Origin: Labia minor
Lineage: Eukaryota; Arthropoda; Insecta; Dermaptera; Spongiphoridae
Direction: 5' to 3'
Assembly (NCBI GenBank): GCA_963082975.1
Contig: OY720347.1
Coordinates: 46,686,655 to 46,750,654, forward strand
DNA: 64,000 bases
Below, piece after piece: positions 1 through 12,700 of this stretch; position 1 is the stretch's first letter, and each line of letters starts with the position of its first letter. The notes under the pieces are model-generated. The model worked only from the letters and a program-made list of their open reading frames with translations, ran no database searches and was not told the DNA's origin. Both the position numbers and the translations under genes were made by a program.

Positions 1-423
1 ACCGCCACTAGGTGGGTAGAACTTTTCGCTCTCAAAAGCGCCACAGCAGAAAACTGTGCAAAAATTCTGATTGAAGAAGTAATATTGAGATATGGGACAC
101 CTAGACGTATCGTTAGTGATAATGGCCCACAATTTGTAGGAGAAGTAATGCAAAAGGTCGCGCATGTTCTAGGATTTAAGCAAAGTCTTACTCCTGTTTA
201 CCATCCGCAAGCCAACCCGGTCGAAAGAAAGAACAGGGATCTAAAAACGCAACTTGCTATACTCAGTTCGAAAAAGGAAAACCTATGGGATGAACATCTT
301 GCTACTATTAGATTCGCTATGAACTCCACACTCTCACAGGCCACCGGCTTCTCTCCAGCATTTTTAAATTTTGCTCGCGAGCTAAGGACCCCGACGGATG
401 TCGCCCGCGATTTAAGATTATAA
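1..423 (+). mobile_element. Ty3/gypsy integrase C-terminal fragment (pol 3' end)
   Basis: The frame is open from base 1 to the stop at 421-423, so the protein enters from outside the window. It shows the retroviral-type integrase core: an SDNGPQF motif with the second catalytic Asp near base 118, then the HPQANPVERKNRDLK stretch carrying the catalytic Glu. This is typical of Ty3/gypsy pol in animals. Integrase would join element DNA to the host chromosome in the nucleus. The C-terminal chromodomain or GPY/F region seems shortened, because the stop falls only about 70 residues after the Glu. No stop lies inside the visible part. The LTR-like TGTGACGG sequence begins 60 bases after the stop, as expected for the end of pol. 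Family call is firm; clade is not determined. Confidence 0.88.
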
Positions 424-483
424 AATTTAATCTTCAAAAGTTTCAATCTTCCTGGAAAGAGGCCCCAAACGTTGGGTGCCAAT

Positions 484-540
484 TGTGACGGGGGTTCGTT
501 CTTTCTTGAAAGATAAAAGAAAGAACGAACCCCCGTCACA
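484..540. repeat. Perfect 24-bp inverted repeat at the putative gypsy 3' LTR start
   Basis: Two 24-base arms (484-507 and 517-540) are perfect reverse complements separated by 9 bases. The outer ends are TGTGACGG and CCGTCACA, that is TG...CA as in an LTR. It starts 60 bases after the integrase stop. It may be the first bases of a 3' LTR followed by an inverted copy, or a foldback product. A (TA)n tract of about 28 bases follows at 546-574, so no complete LTR can be drawn. Confidence 0.7.
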
Positions 541-546
541 CATATG

Positions 547-577
<31 letters not shown>

Positions 578-755
578 GTACCGGATTACCCATCAGGCCC
601 AATTGGCAATACTTACGGGCACTATACTTTTTAGGAGCCCCGTAACACTAGATTAAACTATAACATATTTTTAGTATAAGGGACCCATAACCAGATATAA
701 TGTATATAGAACATAGAATTTTAAAATTAACTAAAAATATTTTAAGTTAAAAAAT

Positions 756-1140
756 TTGGAAAATCAAATATGTCATTTTAATTTTTTTATTGTAAATAAA
801 AAGAATAATAATATTCGAGAAGAATTTAAAGCGAGGTTAAAATCGGGAAACTCCTGCTATCATGCAGTAAAGGGGCTTATTGAATCAAAATTATTAACAA
901 AGGAGATAAAAATTAAAATATATAAAACAATTATTTTGCCGGTTGTATTATATGGGTGTGAGGCATGGTCTATGACCTTAGGTGACGAGAGTAGATTTAG
1001 AGTATTTGAGAATAGGATTCTTCGAAGCATCGGCTAAAGAAAGATGAAGTCACCGGGTAATGGCGGAGACTGCATAACGATTAATTGCATGACATCTATG
1101 CATCTCCAGATATAGTTGGAATTATAAAATCGAGAGAATA
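756..1140 (+). pseudogene. Non-LTR retrotransposon RT C-terminal relic (family NL1)
   Basis: Residues encoded at 840-1035 (KSGNSCYHAVKGLIESKLL, then IILPVVLYGCEAWSMTL, then FENRILRSIG) match the region after the reverse transcriptase domain in insect non-LTR elements. Beyond the stop at 1035-1037 the homology continues in shifted frames (KDEVTG, then WRRLHN, then LHD.YASPDIVGIIKSR). Stops and frameshifts make this a dead fragment. Three more relics of the same family lie on the minus strand at about 27000-27200, 30895-31800 and 34160-34560. Confidence 0.75.
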
Positions 1141-2230
1141 ATATATTGGTAGAGATAGATAGTTTGTAAATAAAAATAAGTAAGATGTATATAAAATTAA
1201 TAATTATCGTTTATTCATATTTTATATAATTTGTCAATATTTACTTCTTTTACAATAAAATTTTATTCCTAAAACTGGTTTGTAATTAAATCATATTCGT
1301 AAAATTATTAAGTGACAGAGCTCTCAGATTTGGGCTGCCTCAGGGGCTCTATCTTGTTTAATTCGTCACTGTATATATATAAATTTAAGTTTCAATTTTA
1401 TTGACGTTTGGAATATGCTTAAGACAATCCTTTTATTATTACATCTCAACCCTTGAACACACATTAACGATTTCTTTTTTTAGATTTAGTTAATCTAATA
1501 TAAGAGTACTCAATTTATTTTAAAAAAGTGAATATGTAACTTTGAAATTATAAATTGTTTTGTTTTTTTTTTTTTTATTAAATGATGATTTAATTGTTTT
1601 TATCCTGTCTCTTTTCTGTTATTTTAATTTGTTAAAACTTTTATATATATATATATTATTCATTTTATAAAAAATATTTAATTAAAAACTTGATATGAGA
1701 ATATCGGGAGGGTTGAAGTTCAATCGTACAGGTTATAAGATTTGCCATTGTTACCTGGCGCAGGTTCATCGTCCCGAGGCGACGATCACCGTGGTGGATA
1801 GGCAAACGTCCACAACGACGTTGGCTCGAGAAATCGACGACGGCAGCCCGGTAGAGGTATCCAACAATTGTCTATCAGCTAGAGAATGTGCCTCGCTAGC
1901 TACATGTGTTATTTCGTTGACTTTTGTATTGCAGCAAGCCGCAGCGTAGTCCTAGACCTCTGTTTCTGTTACCAAGTCATCCTTATTCGTTCTTTCATTT
2001 TTTTTTGTTTTGTCTTAAATTTGTTTTTTTTTTTCATAAAATTCTCGATGATATTTTTTGACATCAAAATTCTTTTTTTTAATGTTTTTTAGCTTTTAGT
2101 TTTTTTTTATAAAAATCAAACATTTTAGAAAATCAATATTTTTATTTTTTTGAATGAATGCTCACATGCTTTTAGTGATTGGCCTAATTTTTTTTTTAAA
2201 TAATGAATTGAATACAATAAATAAATATCT
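1141..2230. other. Non-coding AT-rich stretch upstream of the visible exons
   Basis: AT-rich sequence with T-runs and no supportable gene apart from the GC-rich island at 1695-1949 listed separately. A short patch at 1312-1372 begins GTGACAGAG and ends CGTCACTG, so it may be a small inverted-end repeat. It probably lies in an intron of the SYNPO2-like gene whose 5' exons are outside the window. Confidence 0.4.
1695..1949 (+). other. GC-rich 84-codon open frame of unknown nature
   Basis: Composition changes sharply here: about 250 bases of balanced base content inside AT-rich sequence, with an open frame from ATG 1695 to a TAG at 1947-1949. The peptide contains HRPEATITVVDRQTSTTTLA and matches no family I recognise. 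Acceptor-like AG sites occur inside (for example after TTTGTATTGCAG near 1934). It could be an exon or 5' part of an unseen transcript, or old transposon sequence. I assign no function. Confidence 0.25.
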
Positions 2231-2770
2231 TTTTTACCGACCGACGATAGGAAGGGAAGGTATTGTTTTCAAACCAACTTTCACTTTTGGAGATTTTTAC
2301 ATAGGTATCTCCATTTTCTTAACAGTAAAAAGTAATTTTAGTGTGATATCTGTCCGTCCGTCTGTCCATTGTATGTCCGTATAGAGGTGTATAACTTGAA
2401 CGGCTCAACGGATTTAGATAAAATTTGGTATATTTACTTAATGCATCAGTTCGATGAATTGATCAACATTTACTGTACCGACATTTATCCGGAAGCCGGA
2501 AGTGGTAGTTGACAAAGTATTAATTTTATATTTATTATCAGAAAATATTTCACTTAGACAAAGTATTAATTTTATATTTATTATCAGAAAATATTTCACT
2601 TAAAATATAGTAGTGATAAATAATTGATTAATTAAACTGAAAATAAAAACTAAGATAATATAATATAATAATTTTAATTCAAGTTTTAAAAATATTTTTT
2701 TGTATACTTTATATATATATAATATTTGGAAATTAATTTATTTCAAATCGTTGGTCGGTTCTGTGCCAGG
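2231..2770 (+). repeat. Interspersed repeat with CCGACCGACGATAG ends (family R1, copy 1)
   Basis: Begins TTTTTACCGACCGACGATAGGAAGG and ends near GTTGGTCGGTTCTGTGCCAGGCC, so the ends are inverted relatives (CCGACCGACG and CGTTGGTCGG). The interior holds GTCCGTCCGTCTGTCC, then GAACGGCTCAACGGATTT and CCGGAAGCCGGAAGTGGTAG. The same blocks recur at 22541-23147 (+) and 35880-36350 (-). A non-autonomous inverted-repeat DNA transposon is the likely nature. An internal 50-base block is duplicated in tandem near 2510-2605. Confidence 0.65.
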
Positions 2771-3695
2771 CCACAACTCATATTTTTTATTAAGATCTAT
2801 TCTATTATTTAATTTTGTTTTAAATCTTATGTAATAGATAGGTTTCAAATCATTTCTTTTCATTGGAAACATTTTTATAAATTATTTTATCACAATAAGA
2901 AAATAACAACTAGAATTTTTTTAAAACTATTTAATTATATTTAATTATTATAAAACAAAAATTTAAAATTATTTTTATGCCCTTTAAAATATTAATATTA
3001 TTTAGTTAAATTAAATTTAAAAAAATGCAAACATTCCTATTATATTCATTTGTCAAGGGTTAATTAATTTAAGATATTAATACTTTTATATATAAAATTC
3101 AAAATGTAGGTTTGTATATATGTACAGCATATATTATATTTACAAGGAATTAAAAATTAATTAAATTAATTAATTAATTAAAAATATTTAGGAATACAAA
3201 ATTGATTACACTCATTTTTAAGAGTTTAATAAAATATTTCTTACTCGTTAGTTAGTTTATGCAACCAAATTATCTGTTTTATAAAGAATAATTTCTGAGC
3301 TTCACTTTCAGCTAATTGACTAATAATTTGCCGAACGAAAGGGACAAACTAAAATAAATAAAAAAAACAGTTTAATTCTTTAAATAAAATAGAAAATATA
3401 AATTCAACAAATATATTGGATAAATAAGTAATAATTTTCTTTGGTGTGATTCCAAAATGGAATAATTAATATCACAACACGAGTCATTAATATAAGTGTT
3501 GAATTTAAAATAAAATATTAGAAATTGTTGATCTACTATATTTAAAATTTAGACAATTTTTTTTTCTCAATTTAAAGACAAATAAGAGTGACTTGGAATT
3601 TTTTTTGCTAATTTAGATATATATATTTTAACTTTAAGATGTAATAAAGGAATATAACTATTTGTATATTCATATTTCTGTTATTTTTTTGACAG
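2771..3695. other. AT-rich intronic sequence
   Basis: No gene or recognisable element. It runs up to the acceptor (T-rich tract then GACAG) of the exon at 3696. Confidence 0.5.
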
Positions 3696-3794
3696 GCTGC
3701 CGCAGCTATTACTCCTCATTTATTAAATGGAGGATCTGCGGCCAAAGTATCTCAAATTCCACCAATGCCTCAGCTTCCTCCAATCATGCCTGAT
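3696..3794 (+). CDS. SYNPO2-like gene, first visible exon (phase 0-0)
   Basis: Acceptor TTTTTTTGACAG before 3696 and donor GTAAGT at 3795. It encodes 33 residues, Ala- and Pro-rich ([12 protein letters not shown]). It ends on a codon boundary and joins in phase to 14237 across a 10.4-kb intron. Confidence 0.75.
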
Positions 3795-6700
3795 GTAAGT
3801 AAATTACAAGACTTGATAAAATTTCCTTTAACTAACTAAACATTCATTATTAAATTTATTGTGGTTATTACGACATACAAAACAATTTACAACAAATTGA
3901 CTTAATTTTTGTTAATCATCATAAACTTTAATATTTTTTTAAAAAAATTATCCTTGAAATTGTTAATATAACCAACTTTTTAGAAATTTCAAATTATAGG
4001 GGCTTTTATTTGTATCTTTGAAAAAGGAATTGTTTTTTTGTATTAATTTGTTTTCATTTGTTTAATTTATAAAATTAAAGATCAATTGGAAAATGTTTAA
4101 ATAATAAAGTTTTTTTTTTTAATTAATTTGATGTCGGAAAACCCCACCGAATAGTTTAATTGATTTTCAGGTTTTTTAAGGTTCATTCAGTTTCAATTTC
4201 TTATATTGACCTCAAAAATTATCTGAGATTTTAATTATTCAATTACTCCAAAACAATAATTTCTAATAATATTAAATAAAAAATTATAAATAAAGAAAAA
4301 TAAATATTTTCAGAATTTTTTCTAAAATAATATGTTAATTCAGACTCAAAAAAATATCGCATTTATGATGGTTTTAAATTAAATACTTGATAAATAAAAC
4401 ACTTATATTTATCGAAAATTAATTAGATAATAAGAATAAAAAATATGATGGAGAATTAGATTTCAGAATCATGATTGCAATTGTCTTAACTAAATTCAAT
4501 ATACATTTTTAATCAACAAATAAATATAAAAGATTAAATAAAATAAAAATAATTAAATAACTAAATAACTGTTTTTTCATTTTACATTTTTGACATTATA
4601 AATCTAAGCAATTATACTTATATATCTTTCTACTGATAAATAAAATAAATAAATAATATATATAAATATTGTTTGTCAAATAACGAATATTTACGAAATA
4701 TCTAGCACCAAGTTTATTCGTCTTATTATTAATATATAAATATAACCTCTATAACCTTTATTGAATTTAATTGAATAATTTAATTAATTGAATTCAATTA
4801 ATCATAATAATTGTAATGTAATACTTTATAAATAAATTATTTAATTGGAATTGTTAATTTATTATATAAAATAAGGAATTGTTAGAGAAACAATATTATT
4901 TATTAAAATTGTAGGTATAAATATTCTCCACAGAGCATCCGTTAATATATTCTCAAATATTCGTCTTGTACTCGCTATAATAGCCAACTAGCAAGCACCC
5001 GAATGTTTATGCTCGGCATATACCACAGAGCAAGCAACCCATCCACACATGCGGTGTTTTCCAAATGTTTTGCTTGATATTTGGCAAGAACCATGTGCAT
5101 GTGTGTAGCCGGCTTAAAAGATTCAATTTTATATTTGATCTTAACAAGATTCAGAAGGGTTTTTTGGAAATTTAGATCTGTAGTTTTATTATTAAATATG
5201 AAATTTTATTGAAATTACAAATTGAAATTTTTGAGTAGAGCATAAACTTTTATTTCTATATACAAAATATTGAAAATAAATTCAAATACTTGAAATGAAA
5301 ATAACACAATAGAATTTAAATCAATATTATTTTGTGAACATTATATTTTTTTTTAATTTAATTATTAATTAATATTGATAATATATTGTTAGTAAAAATG
5401 TCTAAAATCTTGTGTTGAAACTAATCAAAATTTTCGGTTTAATAATTTAAATGCCTCGGTTTTTTAATGTAAGTATATTACTATAATAGTATATAAATTT
5501 ACTTATTATAGTCTTTATTAATAAAAATATCATTTAATATTTTCATGGATTAAATTATTTAAAAAAAATAATTTTTAATATTAATTACAATTGTTTAATT
5601 TTTTTTTAATGGTCTAAATATTTATAAATTATTATATATATATGTATGTTAAATAAATATCCACTTTTTCAAATCAATATCTATAATTTATGATATATTA
5701 GTTTTATTGGATTATTATATTTATCAATAAATTAATAATTCTTTAAGGACTTTTTTAGGTTATGTTAATTGATTTAAATAACATAAATAAGTGTATAGTT
5801 AAATCACAAACCATCCGTTATTGTTTAAATTACCAATAGAATCTACAAATTTTTAAGATTATAACTTAAATCACATAATCTATGCATATTTTAAAAATAT
5901 GATAAAATATTCATTTTATTTTAAAGATATTTCTCAAGTTTCAATAATAAATATCTTCGATTAAAAAATGATTAAATATTAACACGTTAAAAATTGTAAC
6001 ATTATGATTTAGTAATTACATTTTCATTAAAATAGTATAAATTATTATTATTCATATTAAATAAAAACTATAAAGATATTTATTAACATCATTTTTGACC
6101 AAATATTTGATCAACAAATATCGCAAAAAAAAAAACAATAATTAAACTATTAGACTTTAGGAAATCATATATTCTTAACCAAATTTAACTAATAATTTTT
6201 TTATTAGCTCTAGGGATCCCATATTATCCAGTTTACATTTTTTTATATTTTCATTACATTAAATATTGTATTTTAAATTTTTGTGAACTTGGTGAGATTG
6301 GAAATTTCATCCTCAAGTTCAGAAGTTCATCATTTTAACCCTGAAATTACGCACTTGTTTAATCAATAACTTTATTTAAATGTAAATTTAAGTGTACTAA
6401 GTAAGTTTTCTCATGAGAAATCTCATCGCTTTTATTATCTTCGCTTTTATATAGGGGACTATTTTATAATTATTAAATTAGACTATCGCAATCTCGTTCC
6501 AATTTCTGTTATTCATCAATTCATTTTACATAATTATTTTTTTTAAAATAATTTATTTAAAATGATTGAGTCTAAATATTCATCTCACTAATAAAACTCA
6601 AAGGAATGTGAATATATAATAAAATCTGATCAGGAATAAATATGAAATAATTTTTTTACTTCCTTGTGTCACATTAGAAATAGAAATGATATTTTTGTGC

Positions 6701-9700
6701 CATTTAGTTTGTGAACAGTATTAATTTATTTTATAAACAAATAATTTTATTTTTAAAACAAAATAAAACAATACATTTTCGGAACGCTTTCATTGTTTTG
6801 TCAATGGATGGTCGTTTTACACATCGGGTTGTTAATGTAGGTATTTTATCGTGATATCTGAAATTCAAGTGTTAATAACGTTAATACGAGGGTCAGTCAA
6901 CAAGTCCGTAACTTTTTGAATTTCTCGTCATATAAATGAAATGGCAACACTCAGCTGAATCTTGTTGAAATTTGAACCAGCTGGGACTTTTAGTTTTTGT
7001 TTTACATCCATTAATAGCAGACTACCTCGTGATTTGAGAATAAAACGGAAAAAAGTGAATTCCCGTGAAAACATCCTTGAATTGGGATACGATTTGCTCC
7101 TTCATCTGCCCTATTCTCCGGATTTAGCCCCAAGTGACTATTTCCAAGCCTGAAGAAATGGCTCGGCGGAAAGAGATTTGATTCCAACGATGAAATCATC
7201 TCACAAACCAATCTATTTTGATGTCTTCGACAAATCTTATTTTTTGGAAGGGATAACAAAATTGGAGAAACGTTAGACGGAGTGTATTGAGCTCAAAGGA
7301 GACTACGTTGAAAAAAATTTTATTTATCCAAAAACCTGTGTTTCATTAAAAAAAGTCACGGACTTATTGACATGCTCTCGAACTATTTGGTTATCAATTA
7401 ACATTTACAAATGTATTTTGCTTGAAAACTTTTTATGCTTTTTATTTTAATTTTGACAGCATATACCTTCGATGTTATTGTACAAAATAATGTCTTAATA
7501 AGTTTTCGCCATTACCTTCATTTACAAAATATAATGAATTTAGTTGAACAAAGATAGATATGCTGAATTGTTATTTCGCATTAAATTAACCACGGTTATA
7601 TTAATAGTTCTTGCATAATTTTTTTATTTTCGTATAAACACTGAATTATTGTTGGCCCGTTTAACTGATGGATTCATTTTGTAAATATCTTAACTTTTGA
7701 ATAAGAAATGATCAAATATTGATTATCACAATATATGTAATTATTTAATAATTTAATTATTCAATTTTTTTAATATTTATCTTATTTTTATTTTTTAATT
7801 AATTTCTATGATTAAAATAGATCATTAAAATTAATATAAAAAACAAATTAAATAAATAAATACAAATTTCACTTGTTTAACTTACAAATATCTTCTTTGA
7901 ATAATCTACTTTATATAAGATTGAAAAAAAACAAATTGTCAAATAAATTAATGAAAATCTGACAGGCAGGATAGATGAACGGCACATATTCATATAGATT
8001 TTACAATGTTTCATCTAAATTATTAAATAAATTATGCTGATTAATTTTTTCTAAATTGTATTTAGTATGATATATATATATATCTTATCTTCTTCTATAT
8101 ACTTATATACAGAAAAGTTGTTACATACCGATAAAAAAGATATGGTATGTGCCAAAATTTGACTCATTCCAAACTTATGAGTCACTCGAGGAACCACCTA
8201 TAAACATCTAATTAAAACAAATTATTCCCTAAATAAATCATAACAAACATTTTGAATATAAGAAAATCTTTCAAAATAAATTTTATTTGTTCTCAAATTT
8301 CTTGGATTTTATCCAAAAATATAATTAAATCTTACATGTATTTACATGAATATGAAATTTAAGAATTATTCTAATATAATTCATTTAAATTTTATTGGTG
8401 AAGATTTTTGTTGGTGGAAATAGTAATAAAATATTTTCAATTAAATTTTTGTGACTAACTATAATTTTTATTATTATTAACTATTAAACAAGGATACACA
8501 GGATCGCGATTAATTAAATATATTTTTTATGGGAATCTCAAAATTAATAAGAATATGGTGATTATTTTCTTTAATTTATTTTACTCACTTCAATAAATAT
8601 AATTTTGTTATTATCTATAATTATTTATTTAGATTTCATTTCTTGTTTATATAATTTTCAATGACTGTAACTGAGTACAGGGTTGGACAGAATCGCTATC
8701 CTTTTTACAATCTCACCAGAGAAGGCATTGCGATCATGAAAATTTTCAATTTCGAGATTTGATGTTTTTATATGTTTTGAAGGGACCCTGAGTCATTTTC
8801 ACTAAGGTTGAGAAAAATGTCTCTCTCTGTGTGTGTGTGTGTACGAGTATGTATGTGTGTATGTAGACAAGATGACGCAAAAACGGTTTGAGCTAGAATC
8901 ATGAAATTTGGTGTACGGGGATTATTCAAAATTTGTATTTTTCTATCAACTTTTGAGAAATGTAGCTCATCCGGAAGTGGGTCATTACCTACCACGTTTT
9001 CATTTTGTTTTCCTCTAAACTGACCGTAAAAATAAAGATATATGTTTGAAAGTTTTTCATATGATTACAAATTGTATAAAACTGCTATATATAAAATTTC
9101 AGCTTGATTGAATCGCTGAAAATACTGGAATTAATTTTTTAACACGACTGCAAATCACGCGCCAACACGTGTCATGGGGCCATCAACCAAGAGCCAAACA
9201 CGCGCTGGTTTAATAAATATCATTTAATAATTTTAATTTATAATTTATAATTGATTAAATTTAATTTAAATATAATATATTATGTTATTTAATCCAATTC
9301 AAATTGCGAGATAGTCGAATGGAGACACTCCAGCTTATTGAACTTAAATCTGAAGATCCGTTCCCATCTAGGATATTTGTATCTGGATTTCTACCAAAAA
9401 AAGGAAAATAGTATCTAAATTCAGATTCGATAATCTCGGATCTTCAAAAATAATCTCTACCCTGTCCACCTCTGACTGAGTGACACTGATCTAGATTTTA
9501 TCGTATTCTATTAAATTGTTTATCTTTTTATTTATCAAATACTTATAATTAATATTTTTTATCTTTCTATGCCCATGGAGCTTTTGAACTCGAAAGTTTT
9601 TAGCTTCTTCAGTCAGCAGAGATAGTCAGGATAACGTTTCTTGGATTTTTCCGGGATTTTCAGATCTGGATCTTTAATCCTTTTTTTCTTTTATTAGTAA

Positions 9701-12700
9701 TAATCCAGATACAAAAATCGGATTTTCAGATTGAAATTCAAAATGGATAACGATTCAGTCCCTCTCTGGTTATGATTTACCTTCATTCATTCTATCTTCA
9801 CCCAATTCGCTTGAAACTAGGTCTACCTCTATACTATCAACCCAGCGTGTCTTTAAGTCTAGATATGGGCTTATTTACTACATTTTTGCTATTTAAATAA
9901 ATATACTTGTCAAATAAAATAAATATTGATAGATAGAACAAAATATAATGATATTTTTGTTACTTTACGTTGTTCAAAAGCTACAAAATAAATGTCAAAC
10001 TATTAAAGATTCATTGAACTGAATTATTTAGTTATTATTGATGTGTTGAATATGAACAAACATTTATAAATTCTCAATTATTAATATATATGTTACGGTA
10101 AAAGTAGATATTGAGGTAAATGTATACATTTACCGAAAAATGTGTACATTTGCCTCCTCATTTGGGTAATATGAATTCAATCAACATTTAAAAGTATACT
10201 AAACACAGACCATCCGTTATCCGTGATACTGAACTTACGATAACCATGCCGTTTTGGTACATGTGAGCATACGAAGTGATGCGCTCTAGTAGTGATTCAC
10301 GAACGACCACTACTCGATCTATAATGAGGTTATGTTTATGCAGACCTAACCTTACAAGCGGAGGGTGATTGTCAAATGGGACTTCCGGAAACCAAATTTT
10401 ACACTAACAATAAGTGCCACACAGTGGCGTACCGTGAGGTTCTTGCGCCTGGGGGCAACTGAGAAATTAGCGCCCCCTTTCTTATATATATAAATATATA
10501 TATATATTTAATTTAATTTTTTTTTTAAAGAATATTAATGACGAATAACGAAACAGGTTTAACAGATTTTAATAAGCGTATAAATAATATTTATTAACTT
10601 ACACAAAATACAGTTTAACTTTAAATATTAATTCTTCTTTTGTTCCAAATTGGCTTCCCTAATTTTGCGCCCCCTAAATTTGGCGCCCGGGGACATATGT
10701 CCCCCCCTGCCCCCCCATAGTTACGCCACTGGTGCCACAATAGCAATTCTTGTTCAAATAAATAAAATTTGGTCCATTACGTAATTTCTATATGTTCCTT
10801 TATTGTAATATTATTATTATTATTATAAAATTTAACTTTTATATCAAAGAAAAGTCTGTTAAAATAATATATATTCTATTAAATATAATATTTTAAATTT
10901 ATTTGTCTTCTAACTTTCCTTAAAATATGAACATAAGAGCATACATTTGCCAAAACGTGAAGGCAAGAGAACACATTTGCCGGGAAATGTATATACGAAT
11001 ACATTATATTCTGTTCACTTTCACCTAGCTTTTTGGGAAATGTACACATTCAATGGTAAAAGTGTACATTTCCCAAGAGTATACATTTACCGTAACATAT
11101 ATATGTTATTATTTATATTAATTGTTGATAAATTATCAAAATAATGAGATCTACATGTACATATTTTGTTGGTTGTAAAGAGTGTTCTCTATATGAATTT
11201 GATATTATTTAAATATTTATTTCATTGAATTCTTAAATAATAAATTGTTAAAATATGATTTAAATAAATTAAATTCATTATAAAATTTTCGAACTTTTAA
11301 ATATATTCAAAGTATTTCATAATTTAATAATTCGATATGATAGAATATTACTAAAATAATTTGTAAAATGGTTTGTTTTCACAAAATTGATTGTGATTTT
11401 TAGTATGGAATAATGAATGTTTAATTATGATCGGGTGTTAGGCATCAGATTGCTGTTGGACTCCTTAGGGATTGGGGAAAAGGGCGTAGGTGTGCGTCTA
11501 AGTTTGGCCGCAGCTGAGTTGCGTCATGGACCGGGATGGTCGCCCCCAAAACGACTGACCGATCCAGTAAAACGAAGAGCGCCCTCGTTGGACGATCAAC
11601 GCAAACGGACAGCGGGTTGTGGGAAGTGGGAAGCGGGTGCTGGGTAGATCAGGGGCAATGAGGCTCTCCCATAGCAGGAGCGCTGTCAATTGGGCATCCT
11701 CCACAACATCTAACACCGTTTCACATAGTTTAAGAAAAAGTGAATCCTGCGTGATAACACGTCGTGGCTTCCAACCGAGCGATATTCACGATCCAGCTAA
11801 GAAGCAATTTCTCACTGCTCTCACTCATCAATTGTGGCACGTTACTCCGGTACAGCCAGATATTCTACAATTTTCACCCTTAAAAAATAAAAAAATTATA
11901 CAACTTAAAGCATTAAAAAAAACACAAATATTAGCATATACTTAACTTAACTTTAATCCTTAATTTTTTAAAAACTACTTTTTTCCTAGTTTAGTTGCAT
12001 TAATGATGATAAAAATATTTTTTTAAAAAAATATGATCTTTGACATTTCTAACTTTATTTAGATTTATGCGATTGCATTTATAATTTTTCGGATGAAATT
12101 GTATTTGATGGCTTGTCTTCTTTAATATCAGAACTTATAGGTTTAAAAATTTTGTAATGATCAGTGCCAAAAAATAGATTAGAAAAAAAATAAATAAAAT
12201 AATTATTTATAAGAGAAAATTTTCCTTTTTATTTTTTAATTGACTTTATAAACACTCAACATATAATATAAAGGTATCCTACCAATCAGAATTTTCGTAG
12301 TTGAAGTTTATAAATAAATTTTACTTATATTATAAAATTCTATAATTATTTATTTATTTTTTTCGATATATACATTTTTTATAGAATCTCTGTGGTATAA
12401 ATACGTTATAAGTTTACGAGAGTCGAAAATTATTTTTATTAAAAATAATTTTTCTACTATAATTTGAACAAATAAATAGAGTTTTATATTGTTATATAAT
12501 AGGGAGAATTTTGTCAATTAATTTTTCATATATTTTTTATTAATGTAGATATTAGAATAATTTTTTGTTTGTTTTTGTAATAAAATTTTGATTATTTAAA
12601 ATTTGACTGCTTTAAATTATTTATTAAAAAATATTTTTAAAAATTAGATTTTTATTTTGAGAAAACCCTATGGTTGAAAAATTATGTTCGAAAAATTATC

